DNA of 64,000 bases from Streptomyces sp. Je 1-79 (GTDB lineage: Bacteria > Actinomycetota > Actinomycetes > Streptomycetales > Streptomycetaceae), in contig NZ_JAMGSL010000005.1 of assembly GCF_025195125.1 (NCBI RefSeq), positions 478,519 to 542,518 of the forward strand, read 5' to 3'. The notes beneath the pieces were generated by a model. That model ran no database searches. It had not been told where the DNA came from and saw only the letters and a program-made list of their open reading frames with translations. Numbering within the stretch: the stretch's first letter is position 1; the number at the start of each line of letters is the position of its first letter. Shown one piece after another: positions 17,471 through 26,428 of this stretch. The position numbers and the translations under genes are program-made.

Positions 17471-18430
17471 GTGCCCACTTCGGGACCCTCCCGTACCGCC
17501 GCCGAGATCGCCTCCCAGCCCGACTCCTGGCGCAAGGCCGCCGAGACCCTGCCCCAGCACCGCGCGGCGCTCCCGGTGCGCGGCGAGCGCGTCGCCGTCG
17601 TCGGCTGCGGCACCTCGTGGTTCATCGCCCAGGCCTACGCCCAGCTCCGGGAGAGCGGCGGTCACGGCGAGACCGACGCCTTCGCCGCCTCCGAGTTCCC
17701 GCTCGGCCGCCGCTACGACCGGATCCTGGCGATCACCCGCTCCGGCACCACGACCGAGGTGCTCGACCTGCTCCGCCGGGTCAAGGGGACCGTCGCCACC
17801 GGCGCCCTCACCGCCGACCCCGCGACCCCCGTCATGACGGCCGCCGACGCCGTGGCCGTCCTCGACTTCGCCGACGAGGAGTCGGTGGTCCAGACCCGCT
17901 TCGCCACCACCGCCCTCGCCCTGCTCCGCGCGCACCTGGAGGACGAGGACGCCCTGCCGCCGGGCGTGCGTACCGTCGAGCGGGCGGCCAAGGACGCCGA
18001 GCGCGCCGTCGCCGAACCCCTCGCCGCCGAGATCACGGGCGCCGAGCAGTACACCTTCCTCGGCACCGGCTGGACCTACGGCCTCGCCCTCGAAGCGGGC
18101 CTGAAGATGCGCGAGGCCGCGGGCGCCTGGACCGAGGCCTACCCGGCCATGGAGTACCGGCACGGACCCATCAGCATCACCGCACCCGGCCGCGTCGCCT
18201 GGTCGTTCGGCCCCGTGCCCGCCGGCCTCGCCGACGACGTGGCCCGTGTCGGCGGCACCCTCGTCGCGGAGTCGGGCGAGGCCGAGGCGGAGCTCGACCC
18301 GATGGCCGACCTCGTCCGCGCCCAGCGGCTCGCCGTCCTGCTCGCCGAGGCCCAGGGACAGAACCCGGACCGGCCGCGCAACCTCACCCGGTCCGTGGTC
18401 CTCACCACCGGCGGGACGGAGGAGAGCTGA
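17471..18430 (+). CDS. SIS-domain sugar isomerase/deaminase, AgaS-like
   Basis: A 319-residue protein with two SIS sugar-phosphate-binding domains (about 30-165 and 180-300). The first has GCGTSWFIAQ and ITRSGTTTEVLDLL (SIS nucleotide/sugar loop), the second TFLGTGWTYGLALEAGLKMREA and EYRHGP, typical of AgaS and glucosamine-6-phosphate-deaminase-like proteins. It probably converts an amino-sugar phosphate (galactosamine-6-P to tagatose-6-P in AgaS) before the aldolase step. GTG 17471 is chosen because GAAGGAG (17458-17464) lies 6 bases before it; the in-frame ATG at 17450 would put that site inside the gene and touch the operator. Its TGA overlaps the ATG of the aldolase (TGATG). Confidence 0.9.
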   Translation: MPTSGPSRTAAEIASQPDSWRKAAETLPQHRAALPVRGERVAVVGCGTSWFIAQAYAQLRESGGHGETDAFAASEFPLGRRYDRILAITRSGTTTEVLDLLRRVKGTVATGALTADPATPVMTAADAVAVLDFADEESVVQTRFATTALALLRAHLEDEDALPPGVRTVERAAKDAERAVAEPLAAEITGAEQYTFLGTGWTYGLALEAGLKMREAAGAWTEAYPAMEYRHGPISITAPGRVAWSFGPVPAGLADDVARVGGTLVAESGEAEAELDPMADLVRAQRLAVLLAEAQGQNPDRPRNLTRSVVLTTGGTEES

Positions 18431-19284
18431 TGCCGCTCACCAGCACCGGCGAGATCGTCGTCGAGGCCCGCGAACGGAACGCCGGCGCCGGGGCGTTCAA
18501 CGTGATCCAGATCGAGCACGCGCAGGCCATCGTCGCGGGCGCCGAGGCCGCGGGCCGTCCCGTGATCCTCCAGATCAGCGAGAACACCGCCCGCTACCAC
18601 GGCTCCCTGGAGCCCATCGGCCTCGCGACCCTGGCCATCGCGCGCCGCGCGGCCGTCCCGGTCGCGGTCCACCTCGACCACGCCGAGTCGACCGAACTCG
18701 TCCGCGAGGCGGTCGCCCTCGGCTTCGGCTCCGTCATGTTCGACGCCTCGACCCTCCCGTACGAGGAGAACGTCGCCGCCACCCGCGAGATGACCGCCCA
18801 CTGCCACGGCGAGGGCGTCTGGGTGGAGGCCGAACTCGGCGAGGTGGGCGGCAAGGACGGTGCCCACGCCCCCGGCGTGCGCACCGACCCGGACGAGGCA
18901 CGCGCGTTCGTCGCCGCCACCGGGGTCGACGCCCTCGCCGTCGCCGTCGGCAGCTCCCACGCGATGCTCACCCGGGACGCCGTCCTCGACCTCGACCTCG
19001 TGTCGCGGCTGCGGGAGGCCGTGGACGTACCCCTCGTCCTGCACGGCTCGTCGGGCGTCGGGGACGTGGACCTCGGCCGCGCCGTCGGCGCGGGGATGAC
19101 CAAGGTGAACGTCGCCACACACCTCAACAAGGCCTTCACCGGCGCCGTACGGACCCACCTGGGGGAGAACGCCTCGACCGTCGACCCCCGCCGCTACCTC
19201 GGCCCGGCCCGTACGGCCGTCGCGGAGGCGGTGACCCACCTGCTCCACGTGCTCGCGGCCGAGGCACCCCTCGTGCGCACCTGA
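18430..19284 (+). CDS. Class II tagatose/fructose-bisphosphate aldolase
   Basis: A 284-residue class II ketose-bisphosphate aldolase of the KbaY/GatY/FbaA fold, cleaving a ketose-1,6-bisphosphate to DHAP and glyceraldehyde-3-P with a Zn ion. Visible motifs are GAFNVIQIEHAQA near the N-terminus, VHLDHAES (catalytic Asp and first Zn His, about 80-88), the SVMFDAS loop, EAELGEVGGKDG (Glu ligand), VGSSHAM (His ligand), LHGSSG (His ligand), and a GMTKVNVATHLN phosphate-binding loop. It overlaps the isomerase stop by one base and is clearly cotranscribed and coupled. The gene set (isomerase, aldolase, DeoR regulator; no kinase visible) suggests amino-sugar or tagatose-phosphate breakdown. Confidence 0.92.
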   Translation: MPLTSTGEIVVEARERNAGAGAFNVIQIEHAQAIVAGAEAAGRPVILQISENTARYHGSLEPIGLATLAIARRAAVPVAVHLDHAESTELVREAVALGFGSVMFDASTLPYEENVAATREMTAHCHGEGVWVEAELGEVGGKDGAHAPGVRTDPDEARAFVAATGVDALAVAVGSSHAMLTRDAVLDLDLVSRLREAVDVPLVLHGSSGVGDVDLGRAVGAGMTKVNVATHLNKAFTGAVRTHLGENASTVDPRRYLGPARTAVAEAVTHLLHVLAAEAPLVRT

Positions 19285-19295
19285 GCGACGCGCAC

Positions 19296-21065
19296 CTACT
19301 CGCTCTCCTCCGCGTCCTCGCACGTGACGCGGTCGCGCGGGGTGTAGTGCGTACGGAAGGTCTCCCGGCCGACCTCCGCCCCGCCGTCGCGGAACACCCG
19401 GTCCACGGTGATGTCGAAGCCCTCCAGCGGAGGCTGCGGCTCGCACCTGGGACCGGTGCCCGTCCGCTCGGCGGGCTCGGTCAGGTTGGTGCGGGGACCC
19501 TCCACCGCCTCCACGGCGTCGTACTTCTTCGTGCCGAGGAAGCTGACGGTCACCGAGGAGTCGGTGGAGCTCGCCCTGATGTAGATCCAGGCGTCGGAGT
19601 TGTTGCGGAACTTCAGGTCGAGCGTGCCCCAGGCCACGGTCGCCTCCCGGCCCGGCGGGTACCGCTCGATGTAGAAGGAGTGCGCGCCGTACTCCACCGG
19701 CTTCACCCCCGCGAAGAAGATCGCGTTGAAGACCGTGGTCGCCACGGCGGAGACCCCGCCGCCCGGCGCCGAGTGGTACTGCCCGTCCAGGATCATCGTG
19801 CCGTCCACGAAACCGTTGGCCTTGGTGCGCTCCCCGACGGTCCGGTTGAAGCTCCAGACCTCGCCCGGCCTCACCAGCGAGCCGTTGATCAGCTCGACCG
19901 CCCGGCCGATGTTGGTCGTGCGGTAGGGCGCGGGAGGGAAGTCGACCGTGAACGTCGACATCTGCTCCTTGATCCCCATCTCCGCCACGGACTTCCGGGT
20001 CAGCACCGGCTGGATCAGCTCCGTGGCCACCGGGCCGGTCCGCGCCGCGTCGCCGCGCTTCGGCAACAGCGGCATGACCGCGTCCCCGAGGGCCTTCGCG
20101 GTCACCTCGTGCCCCGGCCGGCCGTCCGCGAGCACCACCACCCGGCCGTTCTCCACCCCCAGCCGCGCCTCGACCGGGCCGGTGGCGACCCGGTCGAGCG
20201 GGCGCGCCACCACCGGATCGGCGATGAGCGCCTTCTCGTCGAGGGTGGGGACGAGCCGGCCCTCGTCGTCCGCCTTCACCGTCAGATGGGCACCGAGGGT
20301 GGTCGGCGTGATCCGCAGGCTCTCCCCGTCGACGGTGAGCGTGACGGGCCCGGACATCGCCGGCGTCCCGAAGGTGTTGAGGAAGCGGGCCGTCTCGGCC
20401 TCGCCGACCTTGGGCGCGGAGACGGCGGTCGGCAGCGTCACCGGGTTCGGGCCCTCGGGCTCGGGGTAGTTCGCGCGCAGCGTGTCCACGGCGGCGTCGA
20501 CGTCCAGCTTCTGCCCGTCGCGGGCCTGGACGGTCACCGCCTGGCCGTCCTCGAAGGAGACGGCGCCCTCGACGGTCGAACGGTCGTACGTGCGGGCCGT
20601 CTCCACCATCGCCGCCCGGGCCTCGGCCTCGTCGAAGTCGACGACCGGTTCGATGTCCCGCTCCTGCGAGGAGAACAGCCGGCCGATCACGGTCACCGGA
20701 TCACGCGCGGGATCGGCCGCCTTCTCGACGGTCTCCGCCACGTCGACGCCCAGTCCCGCCGCGGCCGGATCGACCGTGCCGGTGCTCGCCCCGATCCGCA
20801 CCGGCATCGGCGCGGTCCAGGACGCGGGCGCCGCCGAGGTCAGCTTCGCCCGCGCCTCCTGGCGGCTCATCCCGCCGATGTCCACGCCGTCCACCCGGGT
20901 GCCCTCGGATATCTCGTCCCCCGTGGCGACGAGACCTGCCGCGTACAGCCCGCCGACGGCGAGGAGAGCCACTCCGGCCGCCGTCACCGCGACGCGTACG
21001 CGCCGACCGCGAGAGGACGACGGCGTCGCGTCGTCCTCGTGCCTGGAGTCGCTGGAGTCGCGCAC
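19296..21065 (-). CDS. VanW family membrane-anchored protein
   Basis: A 589-residue protein with a short basic cytoplasmic N-terminus, one membrane helix (about 24-47) and a large outer part. Repeated peptidoglycan-binding-like (PG_binding_4) units occupy about 50-330 (RVDGVDIGGMSRQEARAKL is the first) and a VanW domain follows with WSFNRTVGERTKANGFVDG, the PGGGVSAVATTVFNAIFFAG segment and WIYIRASS. VanW function is unknown beyond its link to glycopeptide-resistance clusters; no other van gene is present here, and many actinomycetes have VanW proteins without resistance. GTG 21065 has GGGAGG upstream. Confidence 0.88.
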   Translation of the reverse strand: MRDSSDSRHEDDATPSSSRGRRVRVAVTAAGVALLAVGGLYAAGLVATGDEISEGTRVDGVDIGGMSRQEARAKLTSAAPASWTAPMPVRIGASTGTVDPAAAGLGVDVAETVEKAADPARDPVTVIGRLFSSQERDIEPVVDFDEAEARAAMVETARTYDRSTVEGAVSFEDGQAVTVQARDGQKLDVDAAVDTLRANYPEPEGPNPVTLPTAVSAPKVGEAETARFLNTFGTPAMSGPVTLTVDGESLRITPTTLGAHLTVKADDEGRLVPTLDEKALIADPVVARPLDRVATGPVEARLGVENGRVVVLADGRPGHEVTAKALGDAVMPLLPKRGDAARTGPVATELIQPVLTRKSVAEMGIKEQMSTFTVDFPPAPYRTTNIGRAVELINGSLVRPGEVWSFNRTVGERTKANGFVDGTMILDGQYHSAPGGGVSAVATTVFNAIFFAGVKPVEYGAHSFYIERYPPGREATVAWGTLDLKFRNNSDAWIYIRASSTDSSVTVSFLGTKKYDAVEAVEGPRTNLTEPAERTGTGPRCEPQPPLEGFDITVDRVFRDGGAEVGRETFRTHYTPRDRVTCEDAEESE

Positions 21066-21204
21066 ACGGCCTCCCGGTGGGTCGGGTCACCCGAGATCCA
21101 TCGGCGACGTTACGCCGGGCGGGTGCCCGGCGCACGTCGTAAGGCTCTGACCTGGGACGATGCTCGTACCGCGGTACGGGGCCGGTACCCGGGACGGCTC
21201 GCGC

Positions 21205-22647
21205 TCAGCTCTCGGCCGGGTCCACCAGCTCGTTCGACCGTGCCACGCGCGCGTACCAGTGCGCGCTCGACTTCGGGGTACGGGCGAGCGACGTGTAGTC
21301 GACGTGGACCGCGCCGAACCGCTTCGCGTAGCCGTACGCCCACTCGAAGTTGTCCATGAGCGACCAGAGGAAGTAGCCGCGGACGTCCGCACCGTCGGCG
21401 ACGGCCCGGTGCACGGCCGCGAGATGACCGTGCACGTAGGCGATCCGGTCGGGGTCGTGGACCGTTCCGTCCGCACCGACCTCGTCCTCGTACGCGGCGC
21501 CGTTCTCCGTGATCAGCAGCGGCAGGTCCGGGTAGCGGGCGGAGACCCGGGTCAGCAGCTCGTACAGCCCGTTCGGGTCCACCGCCCAGCCCATCGCCGT
21601 GGGTTCGCCCGGAGCCCGGTGGAAGGCCACGTCGTCGGCGCCGGGCCAGGGGGAGTGCTCGCTCGCCCCGTGCCCGTCGTCCTGCGGCTTCGCCATCCCC
21701 TCGGTGACCGCCGACACCACCGTCGGCGTGTAGTAGTTGATGCCCAGCGAGTCCAGCGGCCGGCCGATCGTCGCCGTGTCCCCGTCCCGTACGAACGCCC
21801 AGTCGGTGAGGGCGGCGGTGTCGGCGAGGAGGTCCTCCGGGTACGCGCCGTCGAGAAGAGGACCCAGGAAGACCCGGTTGCCGACGGCGTCGATCCGACG
21901 GGCGGCCTCCCGGTCCTCCGCCGACGAGGTGAGCGGCCGGATCTCGTGCAGGTTCAGGCTGATCGAGACCTTCGCCTGCGCGGGGTGCGCGGAGCGCAGC
22001 GCCTGAGCCGCGAGCCCGTGGCCCAGATTCAGGTGGTGGGCGGCGCGCAGGGCCGCGACGGGGTCGGTGCGGCCGGGGGCGTGGACCCCGGAGCCGTAGC
22101 CGAGGAAGGCGGTGCACCAGGGCTCGTTGAGGGTGGTCCAGCGGGTGATCCGGTCTCCGAGCGCCTCGCCGACCAGCGCCGCGTACGCGCCGAACCGCTC
22201 GGCCGTGGCCCGCTCGGGCCAGCCGCCCGCCGTCTCGAGCTCCTGCGGCAGATCCCAGTGATAGAGCGTGGCGACCGGCTCGATGCCGGCCGCGAGCAGC
22301 TCGTCGACGAGCCGGCGGTAGAAGTCCAGGCCTTTCTGGACGGCCGGTCCGCGGCCGGTGGGCTGGACGCGCGGCCACGACACCGAGAACCGGTAGGCAC
22401 TCAGGCCGAGGTCGGCCATCATCCGGACGTCGTCCCGGAAGCGGTGGTAGTGGTCGATCGCCACATCGCCGGTGTGGCCCTCGAAGACCTTGCCCGGGGT
22501 GTGCGAGAAGGTGTCCCAGATCGACGGCGTACGGCCGTCCTCGGCCGCCGCTCCCTCGATCTGGTACGCGGCGGTGGCGGCGCCCCACAGGAAGCCGGGC
22601 GGGAACTGACGGACCGTCGTGAGCGGTCGGGGGTCTGTCGCGGTCAT
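21205..22647 (-). CDS. bglC: GH1 beta-glucosidase (BglC-like)
   Basis: A 480-residue family 1 glycoside hydrolase. It has the N-terminal [15 protein letters not shown] signature, the acid/base Glu in TLNEP (E175) and the nucleophile in ITENG (E381), so both catalytic residues are present, with no signal peptide. A cytoplasmic beta-glucosidase next to the CebEFG permease is expected to hydrolyse imported cellobiose and cello-oligosaccharides to glucose. It follows cebG by about 100 bases on the same strand. I find no TGGGAGCGCTCCCA box in front of it, so it may depend on read-through from cebE or on a promoter I do not recognise. Confidence 0.93.
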   Translation of the reverse strand: MTATDPRPLTTVRQFPPGFLWGAATAAYQIEGAAAEDGRTPSIWDTFSHTPGKVFEGHTGDVAIDHYHRFRDDVRMMADLGLSAYRFSVSWPRVQPTGRGPAVQKGLDFYRRLVDELLAAGIEPVATLYHWDLPQELETAGGWPERATAERFGAYAALVGEALGDRITRWTTLNEPWCTAFLGYGSGVHAPGRTDPVAALRAAHHLNLGHGLAAQALRSAHPAQAKVSISLNLHEIRPLTSSAEDREAARRIDAVGNRVFLGPLLDGAYPEDLLADTAALTDWAFVRDGDTATIGRPLDSLGINYYTPTVVSAVTEGMAKPQDDGHGASEHSPWPGADDVAFHRAPGEPTAMGWAVDPNGLYELLTRVSARYPDLPLLITENGAAYEDEVGADGTVHDPDRIAYVHGHLAAVHRAVADGADVRGYFLWSLMDNFEWAYGYAKRFGAVHVDYTSLARTPKSSAHWYARVARSNELVDPAES

Positions 22648-22753
22648 GCGGAAGTGCTCCCGGGTGAGAGGGACGAAGGGGAAACGGGTGGCAGGGGTCG
22701 GCCGCCGGTCCGCGGGTCGGGTCGAGGCCCGCGGGCCGGCTCGTGACCCCGGG

Positions 22754-23623
22754 TCAGCTCTTGACCGCGCCCGTGGTGATGCCGCCCACGATGTGCTTGC
22801 CGAGCACGGCGAAGACCAGCAGCAGCGGCAGGGTGGAGATCAGCGCGCCGGTCAGCACGATCGACTGGTCGACGGTGTGGTTGCCCGCGCCCAGACCGGC
22901 CAGGGCCACCTGGAGCGTGGGACTGCCGTCCGGGGTGAGCGCGATGAACGGCCAGAAGAAGTCGTTCCAGGCCTGCACGAACACCAGCATGCCGAGCACC
23001 GCCATCGCTGGCCTGGCGACCGGGAAGACCACGTGCCAGATGATCCGCAGGCTGTGCGCGCCGTCCACCCGGGCCGCCTCCACCAGCTCCACGGGCAGCG
23101 CCTCGATCAGGTACTGGCGCATGAAGAACACGCCGAACGCGGCGACCAGGGAGGGCAGGACGACGGACTGGAGCTGGTCGACCCAGCCCAGGTCGGTGAT
23201 GATCCGGTACAGCGGGATCACGCTCAGCTGCGGCGGGATCGTCATGGTCGCCACGACGAGCGCCAGCATCGCGCCCCGCCCCTTGAAGGGCAGTTTGGCG
23301 AAGGCGAAGCCGGCCAGGGTGGAGAAGAGCACGGTGGAGAGCGCCACCAGGCCCGCCACGACCGTCGTGTTGACCAGCGCCTCGCCCATGTCCACCTGGT
23401 TCCAGGCGAACGAGAGGTTGTCGAAGAGCCGGGGGCCCGGCAGCAGCGGAGCCGGGGGAGAGACGACCCGCTCGCCCGAGTGGGAGGCGGCGACGAGGTT
23501 CCAGTACAGCGGGAAGAGCGAGACCAGCGCGGCCAGGCCGAGCAGGACGTAGGTCAGCGGACCCGCCCGGTGCTGGTCACCGGCCGGCGGGCGGGGGCGG
23601 AGACGGAGACGTGGATGTGACAT
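22754..23623 (-). CDS. cebG: Cellobiose ABC transporter permease CebG
   Basis: A 289-residue binding-protein-dependent permease with six membrane helices. The EAA loop is [20 protein letters not shown] (near residue 190), which contacts the ATPase. It belongs to the carbohydrate uptake-1 (MalG-like) family. It starts 4 bases after the cebF stop, with the gene order E-F-G typical of the Streptomyces ceb operon. No ATPase gene is present here, as in other Streptomyces ceb loci, where the shared MsiK ATPase is encoded elsewhere. Confidence 0.9.
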   Translation of the reverse strand: MSHPRLRLRPRPPAGDQHRAGPLTYVLLGLAALVSLFPLYWNLVAASHSGERVVSPPAPLLPGPRLFDNLSFAWNQVDMGEALVNTTVVAGLVALSTVLFSTLAGFAFAKLPFKGRGAMLALVVATMTIPPQLSVIPLYRIITDLGWVDQLQSVVLPSLVAAFGVFFMRQYLIEALPVELVEAARVDGAHSLRIIWHVVFPVARPAMAVLGMLVFVQAWNDFFWPFIALTPDGSPTLQVALAGLGAGNHTVDQSIVLTGALISTLPLLLVFAVLGKHIVGGITTGAVKS

Positions 23624-23627
23624 GAGG

Positions 23628-24626
23628 TCAGGCCCCCAGCTTCTTGCGGTTCGCCCGGGCGAGGAGCGTGCGGACGGCCCCGATCACCAGCAGGAGCAGC
23701 AGCATCACCCAGGCGATGGCGGACGCCTGGCCAAGGGCGCCGGTCACCCACCCCTTCTCGTACATCAGCAGGCTCAGCGTCTGGAACTGGTTGCCGCTGC
23801 CGCCGCTGATGCCGAGGCTGCCGCCGAAGATCATCGGTTCGCCGAACAGCTGGGTGGCACCGATCGTGGAGACCACGATCGTGAAGAGGATCGTCGGGCG
23901 GATCGACGGGATCGTCACGCTGAGGAACTGCCGCCACCGGGAGGCCCCGTCCAGCGCCGCCGCCTCGTACAGATCCTTCGGTACGGCCTGCATGGCCGCC
24001 AGATAGATGAGCGCGTTGTAGCCCGTCCAGCGCCAGGTGACGATCGTCGAGATCGCGATCTGGGCGGGCCACTTGGAGGACTCCCAGTCCACCGGCTCGA
24101 AGCCGACCCAGCCGAGGACGGTGTTGATCAGGCCGTAGTCGGTGTTGAAGAGCTGGGCGAAGACGAGGGTCGCCGCCGCGATCGAGGTGGCGTACGGAGC
24201 GAGGACCGCGACCCGGAAGAAACCCCGGGCGCGAAGCCGGTAGTTGAGCAGATGGGCCAGCCCGAGCGCCATCAGCAGCTGGGGCACGGTCGACACGACA
24301 CCGATGGTGAAGGTGTTGCCGAGCGCGTTCCAGAAGAACTCGCTGTCCGCGAGGGAGGTGTAGTTGTCCAGGCCCCGCCACTCCGCCTCACCGCCGAGCT
24401 CCACCCGGTGCAGCGAGAGCCAGCCCGTGTAGATCAGTGGGAAGAGGCCGAAGGCGGCGAAGGTGAGGAAGAACGGCGCGACGAAGGCGTACGGGCTGAA
24501 CCGCAGGTCCCACCGGTACAGCCGGCTGCGCAGGGTTCCGCGCGGCGGCGGGGGTGGGGGAAGGGCGGGGGCGGGCGGGGCGGGCGGCGGCGAGCCGTCG
24601 GCCGCCGCCCGGAGGGAGGTGGCCAC
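23628..24626 (-). CDS. cebF: Cellobiose ABC transporter permease CebF
   Basis: A 332-residue MalF-like permease with six membrane helices after a Pro-rich cytoplasmic N-terminus (about residues 8-30). The EAA loop is YEAAALDGASRWRQFLSVTI (near 215). GTG 24626 is the start, with GAAGGGA upstream. It lies between cebE (238 bases upstream) and cebG (4 bases downstream). The spacing from cebE leaves room for RNA processing or partial termination, a common way to make more binding protein than permease. Confidence 0.9.
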   Translation of the reverse strand: MATSLRAAADGSPPPAPPAPALPPPPPPRGTLRSRLYRWDLRFSPYAFVAPFFLTFAAFGLFPLIYTGWLSLHRVELGGEAEWRGLDNYTSLADSEFFWNALGNTFTIGVVSTVPQLLMALGLAHLLNYRLRARGFFRVAVLAPYATSIAAATLVFAQLFNTDYGLINTVLGWVGFEPVDWESSKWPAQIAISTIVTWRWTGYNALIYLAAMQAVPKDLYEAAALDGASRWRQFLSVTIPSIRPTILFTIVVSTIGATQLFGEPMIFGGSLGISGGSGNQFQTLSLLMYEKGWVTGALGQASAIAWVMLLLLLVIGAVRTLLARANRKKLGA

Positions 24627-24748
24627 GGGGGCGTCCCTTCGGAATCGGTACGGATGCGCGGTGCGCGGTCGGTGCGGGGACGGCGCGCGGGGCGGGCACG
24701 GCCCGGGTGCGGCGCGGCGAGCGCGCGGCCGGATGGGGGCTCGTGCGC

Positions 24749-24789
24749 GCTGGTCACGGGCGTGCTGGTCACGGCCTTGCCGGTGACGG
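24749..24789. repeat. Three 11-base repeats with 15-base period after cebE
   Basis: GCTGGTCACGG occurs at 24749-24759 and 24764-24774, and a two-mismatch copy at 24779-24789, spaced exactly 15 bases. It lies about 75 bases past the cebE stop in the gap before cebF. No long T-run is present. It may mark an mRNA processing element or be a simple duplication. Confidence 0.55.
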
Positions 24790-24864
24790 GCACGCCGCGC
24801 GCGGTCGTGGGGAGGGCGGCCGCCCGGCGGGGGAGCGCCGGGCGGCTCCTGGGCAGGCGTCCGG

Positions 24865-26214
24865 CTACTGCTCGATCTTGTCCTCGATCAGCTTCCCGAC
24901 GTTCTCCCAGGCCTTCGCCGGATCCGTGCCGCGCTGCTCGATGTCGAGGATGCCGTTGTCGGTGAGGAAGGTCTTCACCTGGCCGTCCCAGCGGCTGATC
25001 GGCGCCGGAGTGATACCGGCCGCCGCCTCCGAGTAGATCCGGCCGACGGGGGTGTCCCCGAAGTAGGGCAGCTTCGCGTCCTGCACCGTCGCCGACGTGA
25101 GCGTGTCCTTCGTCGAGGGGATGTTGCCGTTCACCCCGAAGACCTTGGCGTGCTGCGCGGGCGCCGTGAGCCAGGCGGCGAGCTCCGCGGCCTCCTTGGC
25201 GTGCTTGCCCGCCTTGGGCACGGCGAGGAACGAGCCGCCCCAGTTGCCGGCCACCGGCGGCGCGGCGATGTCCCACTTGCCCTGGTTGGCCGCGCCCGCC
25301 TGGTCCTTGATGATGCCGGTCATCCAGCTCGGGCAGGCGACCGTGGCGAACGTGGAGTTCTTGAACGCCGCGTTCCAGGCGCCCTTCTCGTCGAACTGGC
25401 GCAGCTTCGCGGTGATCCCGCCCTGCGCCGCCGCGACGGCCGTGTCCCAGGCCTTCTTCACGCCCGGGCTGTTCTCGTAGTCCAGCTCGCCCTTGGTGTC
25501 GGCGTACTGCACCGGCTCGCTGGAGACGACGGCGTTGAACAGACCGCTCGCGGAGTCGTGGAAGGACGTTCCGGGGGGAGCCGCCTTCTGGTAGGCCTTG
25601 CCCGTCTCCAGGAACTTGGCCCAGTCGCCCTTCCACAGCGCGCCGACGGCGGCGCGGTCCGTGGGCAGCTTGGCCTTCGCGAAGAGCTCCTTGTTGTAGC
25701 AGATGGCCATCGGGCCGATGTCGGTGCCGAGTCCGATGACCTTGCCGTCGGAGGTCGTGGCCTGCTTGACCTTCCAGTCCAGGTACGCGCCGAGGTCCGC
25801 GCCGCCGGTCTTGCCGAGGTCGACCCACTTGTCCGCCATGGCGGGACCGGTGGCCTCCGCGACGTAGCCGACCTCGAGGGCCTGGATGTCGGCGAGCCCG
25901 CTGTTGCGGGAGAGCCGCAGCTTGAGGGTGTCCCAGTACTTCTGACCGTCGGCCACGTTCGACTCGACGATCTTGATGTTCGGGTGCGCCTTCTCGTACT
26001 CGGCGTAGAGCTTGGCGCCCGTCTTGTCGTCGTAGCCGAAGGAGCCGAAGGTCCCGATGCGCAGGGTGATCTTTCCGTCGCCGCCGGCCTCGTCGGAACC
26101 GCCGTCGCTGCCGCAGCCGGTGATCAGGGCGGCGCAGACGGCGACCCCGGCGACCGCGGCGCGCGCGGTACGGCCGTGTCCCTGTCTGCTGCGGCTCGTG
26201 CTGGAAATGCGCAT
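24865..26214 (-). CDS. cebE: Cellobiose-binding lipoprotein CebE
   Basis: A 449-residue extracellular solute-binding protein, family 1. The N-terminus has basic residues, a hydrophobic stretch and the lipobox LITGC with lipidated Cys 34, followed by a Gly/Ser/Asp-rich linker. The mature part begins ITLRIGTFGSFGYDD and has the TWGxS-like features of sugar binding proteins. It captures cellobiose/cellotriose for CebFG. ATG 26214 is chosen because AGGAGAG lies just before it; the longer upward reading would cross the CebR box. A perfect CebR box (26278-26291) lies 64 bases upstream. Cello-oligosaccharide specificity is inferred from the CebR boxes, neighbours and BglC. Confidence 0.92.
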   Translation of the reverse strand: MRISSTSRSRQGHGRTARAAVAGVAVCAALITGCGSDGGSDEAGGDGKITLRIGTFGSFGYDDKTGAKLYAEYEKAHPNIKIVESNVADGQKYWDTLKLRLSRNSGLADIQALEVGYVAEATGPAMADKWVDLGKTGGADLGAYLDWKVKQATTSDGKVIGLGTDIGPMAICYNKELFAKAKLPTDRAAVGALWKGDWAKFLETGKAYQKAAPPGTSFHDSASGLFNAVVSSEPVQYADTKGELDYENSPGVKKAWDTAVAAAQGGITAKLRQFDEKGAWNAAFKNSTFATVACPSWMTGIIKDQAGAANQGKWDIAAPPVAGNWGGSFLAVPKAGKHAKEAAELAAWLTAPAQHAKVFGVNGNIPSTKDTLTSATVQDAKLPYFGDTPVGRIYSEAAAGITPAPISRWDGQVKTFLTDNGILDIEQRGTDPAKAWENVGKLIEDKIEQ

Positions 26215-26277
26215 TCGACTCTCCTCGTCCGGGGTGGTGCGATGCGTGGCTCGGTGCGGCCCGCGCGGCTCGCCGTG

Positions 26278-26291
26278 TGGGAGCGCTCCCA
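26278..26291. promoter_or_regulatory. CebR operator in front of cebE
   Basis: TGGGAGCGCTCCCA, a perfect 14-base palindrome identical to the known CebR binding site of streptomycetes. It lies 64-77 bases upstream of the cebE ATG, suited to repress the cebEFG transcript until cellobiose is present. Confidence 0.92.
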
Positions 26292-26366
26292 CTGCGTCTC
26301 GCCGGAAGGTTGCTGCCTGGCGCGTACGGGTGTCAAGAGGCGGGCCGGAATCCGTTACGGTGGAGA

Positions 26367-26380
26367 TGGGAGCGCTCCCA
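26367..26380. promoter_or_regulatory. CebR operator in front of cebR
   Basis: A second perfect TGGGAGCGCTCCCA palindrome, 49 bases upstream of the cebR start. The sequence TTGATACAGT (26383-26392) directly after it could be part of the promoter. Autoregulation by CebR is the natural reading. Confidence 0.9.
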
Positions 26381-26428
26381 CGCTTGATACAGTCACCGGG
26401 ACGCAGGGGACACGAGGGGAGACGGCAG

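Noticed and set aside
19296..21065. Vancomycin-resistance cluster because of VanW
   Set aside because: No vanR/S/H/A/X-type gene lies nearby; VanW proteins are common in actinomycetes without resistance.
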